The translations under genes were made by a program, and so were the position numbers. From Bdellovibrionales bacterium (lineage in GTDB: Bacteria > Bdellovibrionota > Bdellovibrionia > Bdellovibrionales > UBA1609): a stretch of 64,000 bases of DNA. The stretch is taken from contig JAIBAM010000002.1 of the NCBI GenBank assembly GCA_019695175.1, positions 62,001-126,000 on the forward strand, given 5' to 3'. The notes beneath the pieces were generated by a model. That model had not been told where the DNA came from, ran no database searches, and saw nothing but the letters and a program-made list of their open reading frames with translations. Below are positions 55,086-63,191 of the stretch, piece by piece; positions within the stretch are counted from its first letter, which is position 1; every line of letters begins with the position of its first letter.

Positions 55086-56549
55086 TTATAAAAATTCCTT
55101 GTAGCTTTTTTTAGTTGCCGTTTTCACTGCCGATTGCAAATTTTCAATGGAGCTTAATTGTTTTAGGATTTGTTTTTCAGGAGCATAGATAACTATTTTA
55201 ATATCGTTTGGGTGAATGTATTTTTTTATAGCTAAATTTACTTCAGATAAATTAATCTTATTTATTTTTTTATTAAACGACGATAAATAGTCTTCTGGAA
55301 CCCCTAAAAATCTCAATCGCAACAAGTTAGAGCCTAAGGATTCTGGTTGCTCTAAAATTAAAGGGAACGCCCCTTCAATCATAGTCTTCGCTTTGATTAA
55401 CTCCTTTTCGGTGATGCCCTGGTTCACAAAATCATTAAGAACCTGCAGCGTTACCTGAACTGTTTCACCCACTTTTTCAAACCTGGTAAAAGTAGAAATT
55501 GTGAATGACCCCAGGTCAAACCGATTCTCAAAGGCAGATCCTATGTCGTAAGTTAATCCTCGTTTTTCTCGTATTTCATTCATGAGCCGACTGGTAAAAC
55601 CGTCACTCAATACTGTATTGGCAATCTTTAAGGGAAGGTAATCTGGATTACTTTGTAACACTCCCTCATGTGCAAAAAGTATTTGGGCCTGCTTTAAATC
55701 CTCCCGGCTCACTATTTCCATCTGAATTCCCTGGGGTTTGGGCCAGGTTAAGGGCTCCCGTGGAGCTACAAAATCACGATCCTGCCAGTTGGCAAAAGCC
55801 TTTTCTAAGGACTCGACAATGTCCTCAGAAAACTGACCACTCACAGCCAGCATAGACTGACTCGGGCGGTAGTACTGCAAGTAGTATCGAATAATATCTT
55901 TTTTATTTATTTTTAAGAGGTCTGTTTTTAGACCTAGAATGGGTCTACCATAGGGGTGATTTACAAATAAAAATTGATCCATTGCATATGAAGCCACTAC
56001 GGAGGGGTCATCCAAATTTTGCTTTACTAGAGCTAATATTTTCTTTTTCAAACGATCCACTTCAATTGAAGCAAAAGAGGGCTCGGTAATAATTTCAGAA
56101 AAGTGTGAAATCAACTGTTCCTGGTAAAAAGACAATGCCGAGGCATTGATTATAGTAAAATCGGAACCAATTGAAGTAATAAATTCACCCGCATATTTAG
56201 CCATTTGATCGCTAAGCTCATTGAATGAATGCTTTCGTGTCCCCTGAACTAACATTTTTGCTGTCAAATTGGAAAGCCCTGAACGACCTAATGGATCCTG
56301 AAAGCCTCCTGCCTTAACTAACATGGTCATATTAAAGTACGGCAAACTTTTATCCTCAATGAGCGTGAGCTTCAGACCATTTTTTAGAGTAAAATCACGA
56401 TAGGGACGCAAATGAAAGGAATGAAATTTTTGTTCTCCCCCTGATTTTTTATTTTTTTGCACACAACCATAAAAAACCCCGAAAGATAGACTTACCACTG
56501 CTAATTTTAACAAACAGTTTCTTCGATTTATTTTTTTAATTTTCCTCAT
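55086..56549 (-). CDS. M16 peptidase-like lipoprotein, non-catalytic subunit
   Basis: 487 residues. Lipoprotein signal (FYGCVQ). The M16 fold is clear (LKNGLKLTLIEDKSLPYFNMTMLVKAGGFQDPLGRSGLSNLTAKML) but the zinc motif HxxEH is absent, as in the inactive partner of two-subunit M16 enzymes. The Arg/Tyr signature of the beta half (LMNEIREKRGLTYDIGSAF) is kept. It starts 3 bp after the catalytic partner gene. Confidence 0.88.
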   Translation of the reverse strand: MRKIKKINRRNCLLKLAVVSLSFGVFYGCVQKNKKSGGEQKFHSFHLRPYRDFTLKNGLKLTLIEDKSLPYFNMTMLVKAGGFQDPLGRSGLSNLTAKMLVQGTRKHSFNELSDQMAKYAGEFITSIGSDFTIINASALSFYQEQLISHFSEIITEPSFASIEVDRLKKKILALVKQNLDDPSVVASYAMDQFLFVNHPYGRPILGLKTDLLKINKKDIIRYYLQYYRPSQSMLAVSGQFSEDIVESLEKAFANWQDRDFVAPREPLTWPKPQGIQMEIVSREDLKQAQILFAHEGVLQSNPDYLPLKIANTVLSDGFTSRLMNEIREKRGLTYDIGSAFENRFDLGSFTISTFTRFEKVGETVQVTLQVLNDFVNQGITEKELIKAKTMIEGAFPLILEQPESLGSNLLRLRFLGVPEDYLSSFNKKINKINLSEVNLAIKKYIHPNDIKIVIYAPEKQILKQLSSIENLQSAVKTATKKSYKEFL

Positions 56550-56552
56550 AAA

Positions 56553-57935
56553 TCACTCCTCTTGAGCCGTATTTTTATCAGAAAGTTGGCTTCCTAACTC
56601 TTTTTGGGGCTCCACTGTTACGATGGATCGACTTTGTGGCTGCAAATATTTATTGGCAACATTCAATATATCCTCTGTTGTGACTTTCAAATAATCTTTA
56701 AGACTGGTAAAAATCTTTTGATAATCACCAAAATAAATTTCATTTACTGCCAATGCATGACCCACTCCCCTAAAAGTTTTTAATCCCTCCACAAACTCTT
56801 TCATGACTGCATTTTTAGCATTTTCCAACTCTTCAACTGTCACCTTTTCTTTGCGTGCGCGATAGATTTCTGCAAATAGAGAAGACAAAACTTTTTCTAA
56901 ATCTTGTTCCGGTTTTAATGACAACGAGATCATGAAAAGACCGGAGTCCGCGAGTCCCATAGAGGAGACTCCCAATTGCGTTGCAAACTGCTGGTTCCGC
57001 ACCAATTTTTTATACAACCGACTGCTGGATCCTGCTCCTAAAATATGGGCAAGGATATCTAGTGCATAGGAATCCTTATCTGTTGCTTTTACAGTCTTAT
57101 AGGAAATACCCACACTGATATTTTGCACAGGACGAATGATTTTCGCCCTTCGTTCTCCTTTTTGAACGGCTTCAACGACAGTGGGCGAGGAAGGCAAAGT
57201 TTGGGCTGGAATTTTGCTGTAATATTTATCCAGTAAGGTTTCGAGCTTTTTGGGTTCAAAATCACCCACGACCACGACCACGGCATTATTAGGAGAATAA
57301 TGAGTTTTATAAAAATCTACAAAATCCTGCAAACTCGCTCGACCTAGGTCCTCCATGGAACCAATGACTTCGGAGCGATAGGGATGAGTCAAATAGGTGA
57401 TCTTCCATAACTTCTCTTGCAACAACCCCAATATTTCATTATCTATCCTTAACCGTCGTTCCTCCTTTACCACTTCCCTTTCGCTTTTGATTTGTTCCAA
57501 ATTTAAATTTAAATGAATCATTCTATCGGATTCCAAATCAACAGCCAGTTCTAAATTTTCCGTGGGAAGCTCCATGTGGTAGGCTGTGAAATCATAAGTT
57601 GTAAAAGCATTAAATACCCCTCCCTTTTCCCCGATGAGTTTATCAATGGACCCCCCTGGATACTTAGTAGTCCCTTTAAACATAAGATGCTCAAAAAAAT
57701 GAGCCAGCCCAGTTCGTCCCGGCTCTTCATTTATGGAACCCACTTTAAACCATTGTTGATAACTAAAAAAAGGTGCAGAATGATTTTCATACATCAAGAC
57801 CGTCAAACCATTTTTCAATTGTTTTTTTTTGACCGGAATTTGAATCGCTTCACTGACTTTTTGTTCATTGGGCAAATCTGCGTGAGAGCCTTGCATCCAT
57901 CCAAAGAGAAGAAAATAAAAAAAGATTCGATCCAC
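56553..57935 (-). CDS. M16 zinc metallopeptidase, catalytic subunit
   Basis: 460 residues starting at GTG 57935 (GGGGG 4 bp upstream) with a signal peptide. The inverted zinc motif HFFEH (His79, Glu82, His83) is intact, and a distal Glu is available in REVVKEERRL. Paired with the inactive subunit, it should form a heterodimeric periplasmic oligopeptidase that clears peptides. Good match for PqqL/PPN-type M16B. Confidence 0.92.
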   Translation of the reverse strand: MDRIFFYFLLFGWMQGSHADLPNEQKVSEAIQIPVKKKQLKNGLTVLMYENHSAPFFSYQQWFKVGSINEEPGRTGLAHFFEHLMFKGTTKYPGGSIDKLIGEKGGVFNAFTTYDFTAYHMELPTENLELAVDLESDRMIHLNLNLEQIKSEREVVKEERRLRIDNEILGLLQEKLWKITYLTHPYRSEVIGSMEDLGRASLQDFVDFYKTHYSPNNAVVVVVGDFEPKKLETLLDKYYSKIPAQTLPSSPTVVEAVQKGERRAKIIRPVQNISVGISYKTVKATDKDSYALDILAHILGAGSSSRLYKKLVRNQQFATQLGVSSMGLADSGLFMISLSLKPEQDLEKVLSSLFAEIYRARKEKVTVEELENAKNAVMKEFVEGLKTFRGVGHALAVNEIYFGDYQKIFTSLKDYLKVTTEDILNVANKYLQPQSRSIVTVEPQKELGSQLSDKNTAQEE

Positions 57936-58007
57936 TCGACCCCCTACTAGACCCTTTTCCCCTCCAGATTTGGAAGAGCGGTTTTAAAGTGTGAATGGAT
58001 TTATTAT

Positions 58008-58511
58008 CTACTGAACTACAAACTCTGAAAAGTATATATTTTGGACCACACCATTTTTAAGTAAGTGATTCAGTTGTGCAATCATCTCATTTTTTAATTG
58101 TAACTTTCCTTGAACTGTTTCCAGTTCAGAGAACGTTTTACCGTTGAGCGTTTGAACAAGTATGTCGCGACCTTTCGCTCCCAGAGCAATCACTTCTTCA
58201 AACCCCTCACCATCCAACATTTCTAAATTGATTTCTAACCGAATGGCTCGGCGGGGCAACCCACTAAGATTTGTGGTCATTTTATCCAGAGTGTACAACA
58301 TCGGCTTATCTTGCAAACTTTTTTGAAAGGCTGAAATTTCACGATTTAGTTCTGCAGAGGTGATAGATGGTTTTTTGTAACCGAGAGTTGCATTGTAAAC
58401 GAGAAAACTCCCTAACCCCATACCTCCCAAGTTAAATAGAACATACCCATAAACCAAAACCGACTTCAATTTGCCTGGTGACTGTGTCTCTTGATTTTCT
58501 TGCTCAGCCAT
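58008..58511 (-). CDS. fliL: Flagellar basal-body protein FliL
   Basis: 167 residues from Met 58511 (GGAG 5 bp upstream). One membrane helix (about 20-42) is followed by the FliL domain: RRAIRLEINLEMLDGEGFEEVIALGAKGRDILVQTLNGKTFSEL...GKLQLKNEMIAQLN, ending in FSEFVVQ. It supports the flagellar stator. No other flagellar gene is nearby, so it is outside any flagellar operon. Confidence 0.9.
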   Translation of the reverse strand: MAEQENQETQSPGKLKSVLVYGYVLFNLGGMGLGSFLVYNATLGYKKPSITSAELNREISAFQKSLQDKPMLYTLDKMTTNLSGLPRRAIRLEINLEMLDGEGFEEVIALGAKGRDILVQTLNGKTFSELETVQGKLQLKNEMIAQLNHLLKNGVVQNIYFSEFVVQ

Positions 58512-58646
58512 TACGTCTCCATGGAAAAGGACAGTCAAATATCTTCTAACTAAAGAAAGTTAACAGTTCTTTTATCGGTCGAAAGAACTGGTCGTTTGAG
58601 GGGGAGCAACTTGACTTTTTTTGCGTCCCAGATTTTTAATAGGTAG

Positions 58647-59654
58647 ATGCGTCTAATCACGAAAATAAATCGAAAATTAGTTATCCTCACATTTCTCTTC
58701 AGCTTCCACACCATTGTCTGGTCTAAATCAGTGATGAACGAACCCCCTAAGCCTGATCCCACACCGATCACACCACAATCAGGGCAAGTCCCGGAAGCTT
58801 TGGTTCGCTTGGGCAACGGCCAGCACTTTTCCAACTATGCCTTTCTCATGGATAAAGGTAACCGCACTCTGACGGTTTGGAAGCAATCGCCTTCCGGTCT
58901 AGAATTGCTCTCTGCCGCTCCAGCAGACTTTGGCAGAAATAGTGGCAATAAAGTTGCCAATGGAGATTTAAAAACTCCAGAAGGGATTTATTTTTTTCAA
59001 CAGGCTAAAAATGGAGCCGAGCTGGATTTCGACCAATACGGCAAGTATGAAGTCAAAGCCTTCACACTAGACTACCCCAACTACTTTGATGCATTGGAGA
59101 AAAAATCTGGCTCTGGGATTTGGCTGCACTCTTTGCCGGATTATCTGTCCCTTTGGCGAGGATCCAAGGGCTGCGTTGTCGTTCGAAATAAAGTGATTGA
59201 AAACATCTCCCAGTATATCGCTTTAAAAAAGACCCCTATTTTAATTCAAAACTCCGTGCAATATATCAGTAAAGATCAAGCCTCCCAGCAGGAAAACCAG
59301 TGGCAAGCTTGGATGGATCAGTGGCGAGAAAGTTGGCAAAACAAACAACATAATAAATATTTAGAGCTGTACAGCAATGATTTTAAGGGCCTTGGCATGA
59401 ACAAGAAAAAGTGGGCGGCCTACAAGAAGTCACTAGCTGAGAAATATCACTACATTAAAATCAATTTATCCGAACCTCTAGTCCTCACGCACCAAAATGA
59501 AGTCATAGTTCGATTCTTACAAGACTACCATTCTGATCAAAACCAGGATTTTGGAGAAAAGACCCTCTATCTACGTCGTGAAGGTCAAGTGTTTAAGATC
59601 ATCGGTGAAGAGTGGAGTCCACTGCAACGCCCCTCTTTTGCATCAAATCATTAA
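58647..59654 (+). CDS. L,D-transpeptidase-fold protein with NTF2-like C-terminus
   Basis: 335 residues. Signal/anchor at the start. The YkuD domain (about 62-205) keeps His161 (WLHSLP) and Cys176 in SKGCVVV, the catalytic pair. The C-terminal 120 residues (WQAWMDQWRESWQNKQHNKYLELYSNDF) are NTF2-like, as in Csd6, which trims or cross-links peptidoglycan and shapes curved cells. Whether it is a transpeptidase or a carboxypeptidase is open. Confidence 0.85.
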   Translation: MRLITKINRKLVILTFLFSFHTIVWSKSVMNEPPKPDPTPITPQSGQVPEALVRLGNGQHFSNYAFLMDKGNRTLTVWKQSPSGLELLSAAPADFGRNSGNKVANGDLKTPEGIYFFQQAKNGAELDFDQYGKYEVKAFTLDYPNYFDALEKKSGSGIWLHSLPDYLSLWRGSKGCVVVRNKVIENISQYIALKKTPILIQNSVQYISKDQASQQENQWQAWMDQWRESWQNKQHNKYLELYSNDFKGLGMNKKKWAAYKKSLAEKYHYIKINLSEPLVLTHQNEVIVRFLQDYHSDQNQDFGEKTLYLRREGQVFKIIGEEWSPLQRPSFASNH

Positions 59655-59746
59655 GTGTGCATCAAATCCATTAAGTGCTGTTTTTCAAGCAGCTCTTGGT
59701 TGCAACCACTGCAGCTAAAACTTCCCCAGAACTTCAGCTATAATAA

Positions 59747-59935
59747 CTACGAATCTAAGTCCACATCATCTCCGCCACGTGTTTCCAGGTTTAAAGGGAC
59801 CGCGGATCCAGAGGAGTCTGGCAACGCATTTATGAATTTTTCCAAATCCCCTTTTGTAATCAATCCCTGATTTAAATGCCAATCAATGAGACGAACATCA
59901 AATCTCACTCTGAGTAAAGCTTCATGTAGTTCCAT
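59747..59935 (-). CDS. Small acidic protein, unknown function
   Basis: 62 residues, MELHEALLRVRFDVRLIDWHLNQGLITKGDLEKFINALPDSSG. AAGGAG stands 7 bp upstream of the ATG, which strongly supports it despite its size. It is 53 bp downstream of the rhomboid gene and reads in the same direction, likely on one transcript. The pattern suggests a small helical protein. Confidence 0.65.
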   Translation of the reverse strand: MELHEALLRVRFDVRLIDWHLNQGLITKGDLEKFINALPDSSGSAVPLNLETRGGDDVDLDS

Positions 59936-59988
59936 ATGGTTTCTCCTTAAAATATAATTTTAGAGCCTTTGAGGACCACTCTATTTAA

Positions 59989-60762
59989 TTAATTCCAATA
60001 TTTGGGTTGGTTAGATTTATTATTCTCGTCTTTATTATTAATCACTAACTTCAAACCACTTCCGTTGGTTTTTTTCTTGGTTTTATACTTTTGCCAAACT
60101 CTTTGATTCTTCCAAAAATGATATATTTTCAAAAAAATAAACCCTGAAACAAGCCCTCCCAAATGAGCCAAATTGGCTGTTTGCGAACTCACTCCTGAAC
60201 TTAGTAAATTTAAAACTTCAATGGCCCCAATGACAGCGACAAAAGCCCGAACATTCATGGGAAACATCATCATGAAGTACACCATCCTATCCCCGAATGT
60301 CATGGCATAGGCGATCATAACCCCAAACATGGCCCCTGAGGCTCCAACCACTGGAGAAGTTAACGGAGCTCCATTCCCTGAAACAATGCTGTAGATTAGA
60401 ATTCCAAAAAGGTAAAGAATCCCAGCTCCCACCCCACTGGCCAAATAGTACAACAAAAAAAATCTCCCACCCCATACAGCTTCTAATTCAGAACCAAACC
60501 ACCAAAGGATCAACATATTAAAAATCACATGGAAAACGTTGTCTGAATGAACAAAAAGATAGGTAAACGGTTGCCACAACCAATAATCCAATAATGTTGA
60601 AGCTGGTACGAGTCCAAACCACTGATAGATCAATGGCGATGATAACAACCATTTCTGAAGAATCAGTACACCAAAAAACCAAATAAAAAGATTTATGATA
60701 ATAAGTTTTTTGACGACTGGAGACAGTGGTATGGCAATTTGAAAACTTCCACCCATTTTCAT
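59989..60762 (-). CDS. Rhomboid-family intramembrane serine protease
   Basis: 257 residues with about six membrane helices. The catalytic dyad is Ser142 in GASG and His200 in AHLGG; the HVIFNM motif (78-83) is in place. A basic disordered tail follows. It overlaps the mce stop by 4 bp, showing coupling. Substrate unknown. Confidence 0.93.
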   Translation of the reverse strand: MKMGGSFQIAIPLSPVVKKLIIINLFIWFFGVLILQKWLLSSPLIYQWFGLVPASTLLDYWLWQPFTYLFVHSDNVFHVIFNMLILWWFGSELEAVWGGRFFLLYYLASGVGAGILYLFGILIYSIVSGNGAPLTSPVVGASGAMFGVMIAYAMTFGDRMVYFMMMFPMNVRAFVAVIGAIEVLNLLSSGVSSQTANLAHLGGLVSGFIFLKIYHFWKNQRVWQKYKTKKKTNGSGLKLVINNKDENNKSNQPKYWN

Positions 60763-61235
60763 CGAACGTCTCGTCCCGTGGTAGAAATAGTTATAGCTTC
60801 ACTTGGATATATGGGTTGGCTCAATTCGAGGAGCACTCCTCCTGTGGATCGGGGATGAACAAAAGCAACGCGACAATGATGAGCTCCCAAAACTGGTTCT
60901 TCGTTAATTAATTGGATTTTTGCAGTCTTCAGTTTTAGCAAAACCCCATCTATATCTTGTACCCGTAAACAAATATGGTGAATTCCAGGACCTTTTTTAT
61001 TTAAAAATTTAGCAATCGGACTTTCCTCGGATGTGGGTTCCAAAAGCTCCAAACGCGACTGATTTTTTAATTCAATGATGCCGACTTTCACTTTTTCTCT
61101 AGGCACTTCCTCGACGGATATTTTTTGAAAACCAAGTGCTTGATAAAACAAAAAGCCCTGTTGCAACTCGTGCACAGCAATTCCGACATGATCAAAACTA
61201 AAATCGCCAATATAGTCTTTAATTTTACTTATCAT
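60759..61235 (-). CDS. mce: Methylmalonyl-CoA epimerase
   Basis: 158 residues of the VOC fold: FDHVGIAVHELQQGFLFYQALGF, RLELLEPTSEESPIAKFLNKKGPGIHHICLRV and GVLLELSQP, with the expected His/Glu metal ligands. It interconverts the two methylmalonyl-CoA epimers in propionate and odd-chain or branched amino-acid use. No mutase gene is in this window. Confidence 0.9.
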   Translation of the reverse strand: MISKIKDYIGDFSFDHVGIAVHELQQGFLFYQALGFQKISVEEVPREKVKVGIIELKNQSRLELLEPTSEESPIAKFLNKKGPGIHHICLRVQDIDGVLLKLKTAKIQLINEEPVLGAHHCRVAFVHPRSTGGVLLELSQPIYPSEAITISTTGRDVR

Positions 61236-61241
61236 TTGACT

Positions 61242-61841
61242 CTACTTCTTATCACTTTTGTCTATGAAGTAAGGACTTAGCTTAGCATAAGTTTGGTCTA
61301 ATGTTTCAGCTAATACTTTTGTTTCTGCAATGATTGGAAAAAAATTAGTGTCACCAGACCATCTTGGCACCACATGCCAATGAAGGTGATCAGGTAGACC
61401 TGCCCCAGCGGCCTTACCATGGTTAAGACCCAAATTACATCCCGTAGGATTATAACATTCCATAACAGCCTTCACTGCCAAACGCAGTTGGAGTTGTAAA
61501 TCAAAGTATTCCTCATCATTTAACTCCAAAAGTTTACCACAATGTCGAGTCGGTAAAACCAACAAATGACCGCTGTTGTATGGAAACTTATTTAACATGA
61601 CCATTACATAATCTGAATGATACAAAACCAAACTTTCTTTATTTATTCCAAGTTTGTAGGCTTCACAAAAAACGCACCCTCCAGAATGGATCAGTTTTCG
61701 AACGTATTTATAGCGCTCGGGACGAAATAACAAACCTCTTTTCTGAACCCAATCACTGCTTTTTGATTTCTTAATAGTTTGTTTGGTACTTTTTCTTTGC
61801 TTCACTCCCCCAACTTTTTGACTTCCCAATATTTTTGCCAT
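61242..61841 (-). CDS. HIT-family nucleotide hydrolase or phosphorylase
   Basis: 199 residues. The HIT motif is HLHWHVVPRW, with the catalytic His in the middle; GHLLVLPTRHCGKLLEL and NLGLNHGKAAGAGLPDHLHWH resemble the AP4A-phosphorylase-like HIT proteins, with a CVFCEAY zinc-like CxxC. It probably degrades dinucleoside polyphosphates. It lies in the sppA-HIT-mce-rhomboid run of minus-strand genes. Confidence 0.87.
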   Translation of the reverse strand: MAKILGSQKVGGVKQRKSTKQTIKKSKSSDWVQKRGLLFRPERYKYVRKLIHSGGCVFCEAYKLGINKESLVLYHSDYVMVMLNKFPYNSGHLLVLPTRHCGKLLELNDEEYFDLQLQLRLAVKAVMECYNPTGCNLGLNHGKAAGAGLPDHLHWHVVPRWSGDTNFFPIIAETKVLAETLDQTYAKLSPYFIDKSDKK

Positions 61842-61869
61842 TGATAAAACTCCCTCTCACATCAATGAA

Positions 61870-62790
61870 CTAAAGACCCAAAGCACCAGGCCAAATAGAT
61901 AGTAATTGTCCGCGTAAACGAACGCGCAAGAGATCCTCAGCAAGGTTTTTCCAATTTGGAGCTTTGCTTTCTTCCTCCAGCAAAGATCGTAGGTTGAATT
62001 CCCGATGGTCCCTAGGTTTGAAAAGCTCGGGAGAATCTCCCAGACCAGTTAACTTTCCAATGAGTTTTCTAGCATCATCCATCGTTCCTACCTGGTCCGC
62101 CAAGCCCAATTTCACCGCCATTCTTCCGGTAAACACCCGTCCATCGGCATATTTGGTCACCAGTTCAGGTTTAAGTTTACGACCCGAAGCAATGGCTTCT
62201 TTAAATTGATCCAACACATCGTCGAGTAACTCTTGTAAAACAGCTCTCTCTTCTTTCTTCATAGATCTATATTCAGCGCCTGTATCCTTAAATGGACCCG
62301 TGGTCAGCGCATACCTTTGTACTTTAGCCCACTCAAAAAGTTTTTCTAAATTCGCAAACTGCATAATAACACCAATGGATCCAATCATGCAGCCCGGTGT
62401 AACCACAATCTTATTAGCAGCCACAGCCGCATAATAGGCTCCACTGGCAGCCACACCCAAGCAGGAAACCACAACTGGTTTTTTAAACTGCTCGCGAGTA
62501 CGCTTCAGTTCCATATAAATTTCTTGGCTTGGTCCTACAACTCCCCCTGGAGAATTAATATGGACCAATACTCCTTTAATATTTTCGTCCTTTCTATAGC
62601 GACGCAATTTATCTAAAAATTTCTCACCATCTTCAATCACTCCATCCAAATTGAGCAGTAAAATACTAGATTTATGCAGTTGTTGTTCTGGAGGATTGAG
62701 AACGGTCACAACAGACCCAATAGTTACAAAAAAACCCATCACAATGAAAACAGCAACGACAATAAATAAACCTATAAAAAATTTTTTCAT
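61870..62790 (-). CDS. sppA: Signal peptide peptidase SppA (short form)
   Basis: 306 residues from Met 62790 (GGAG 5 bp upstream; a Met at 62805 is less likely). An N-terminal membrane helix is followed by a single protease domain: VLVHINSPGGVVGPSQEIY, GVAASGAYYAAVAANKIVV with the nucleophile Ser, and GPFKDTGAEYRSM. It degrades leftover signal peptides in the membrane. Confidence 0.94.
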   Translation of the reverse strand: MKKFFIGLFIVVAVFIVMGFFVTIGSVVTVLNPPEQQLHKSSILLLNLDGVIEDGEKFLDKLRRYRKDENIKGVLVHINSPGGVVGPSQEIYMELKRTREQFKKPVVVSCLGVAASGAYYAAVAANKIVVTPGCMIGSIGVIMQFANLEKLFEWAKVQRYALTTGPFKDTGAEYRSMKKEERAVLQELLDDVLDQFKEAIASGRKLKPELVTKYADGRVFTGRMAVKLGLADQVGTMDDARKLIGKLTGLGDSPELFKPRDHREFNLRSLLEEESKAPNWKNLAEDLLRVRLRGQLLSIWPGALGL

Positions 62791-63191
62791 AATTTCTCCA
62801 CTCATTTAAGAGTCAAAAAAAATATCCTGGTTGTGACAAGTTGACTAGATAAGAACAAAATTCTGGCACACTGCAGCTTTTAAATTACGTGATTGTAAGA
62901 AATTATTTCGCATAGTGGTCTCGTCGAAAATAATGTGTTTTAAGAATCTCTTCAAAAATTAGGCCTTACAGGGATTAGGAATATTGGGAGTCAAGAATCT
63001 GGGATCGAAGGATCGAGAGTCGGGGATCGGGAATTAATAGCGTCTCTGAACAAGCTCTAAAAGCCTATTCATTTTTTAAGTTGCCATTTATGTTTAAACA
63101 TCGACTGTGTTTAATATCGACAATGTTTAAATATCGACAAAACCTCTTGATGAGTTTGAGAAGGTCAATGACTCGATTGGAGATTTTTTAA
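62791..63191. other. Intergenic region with short repeats
   Basis: About 400 bp between divergent sppA and the GT9 gene. Three tandem TGTTTAA(A)(C/T)ATCGAC units lie at 63091-63139, and GGATCG-type repeats at about 63000-63035. Both promoters should be here. No gene seen. Confidence 0.6.
63091..63139. repeat. Three tandem copies of TGTTTAA(A)YATCGAC
   Basis: Copies near 63091-63105, 63107-63121 and 63123-63137, each followed by two bases, give a period of 16-17 bp. They lie 55-100 bp upstream of the glycosyltransferase start and may be operator sites. Confidence 0.75.
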
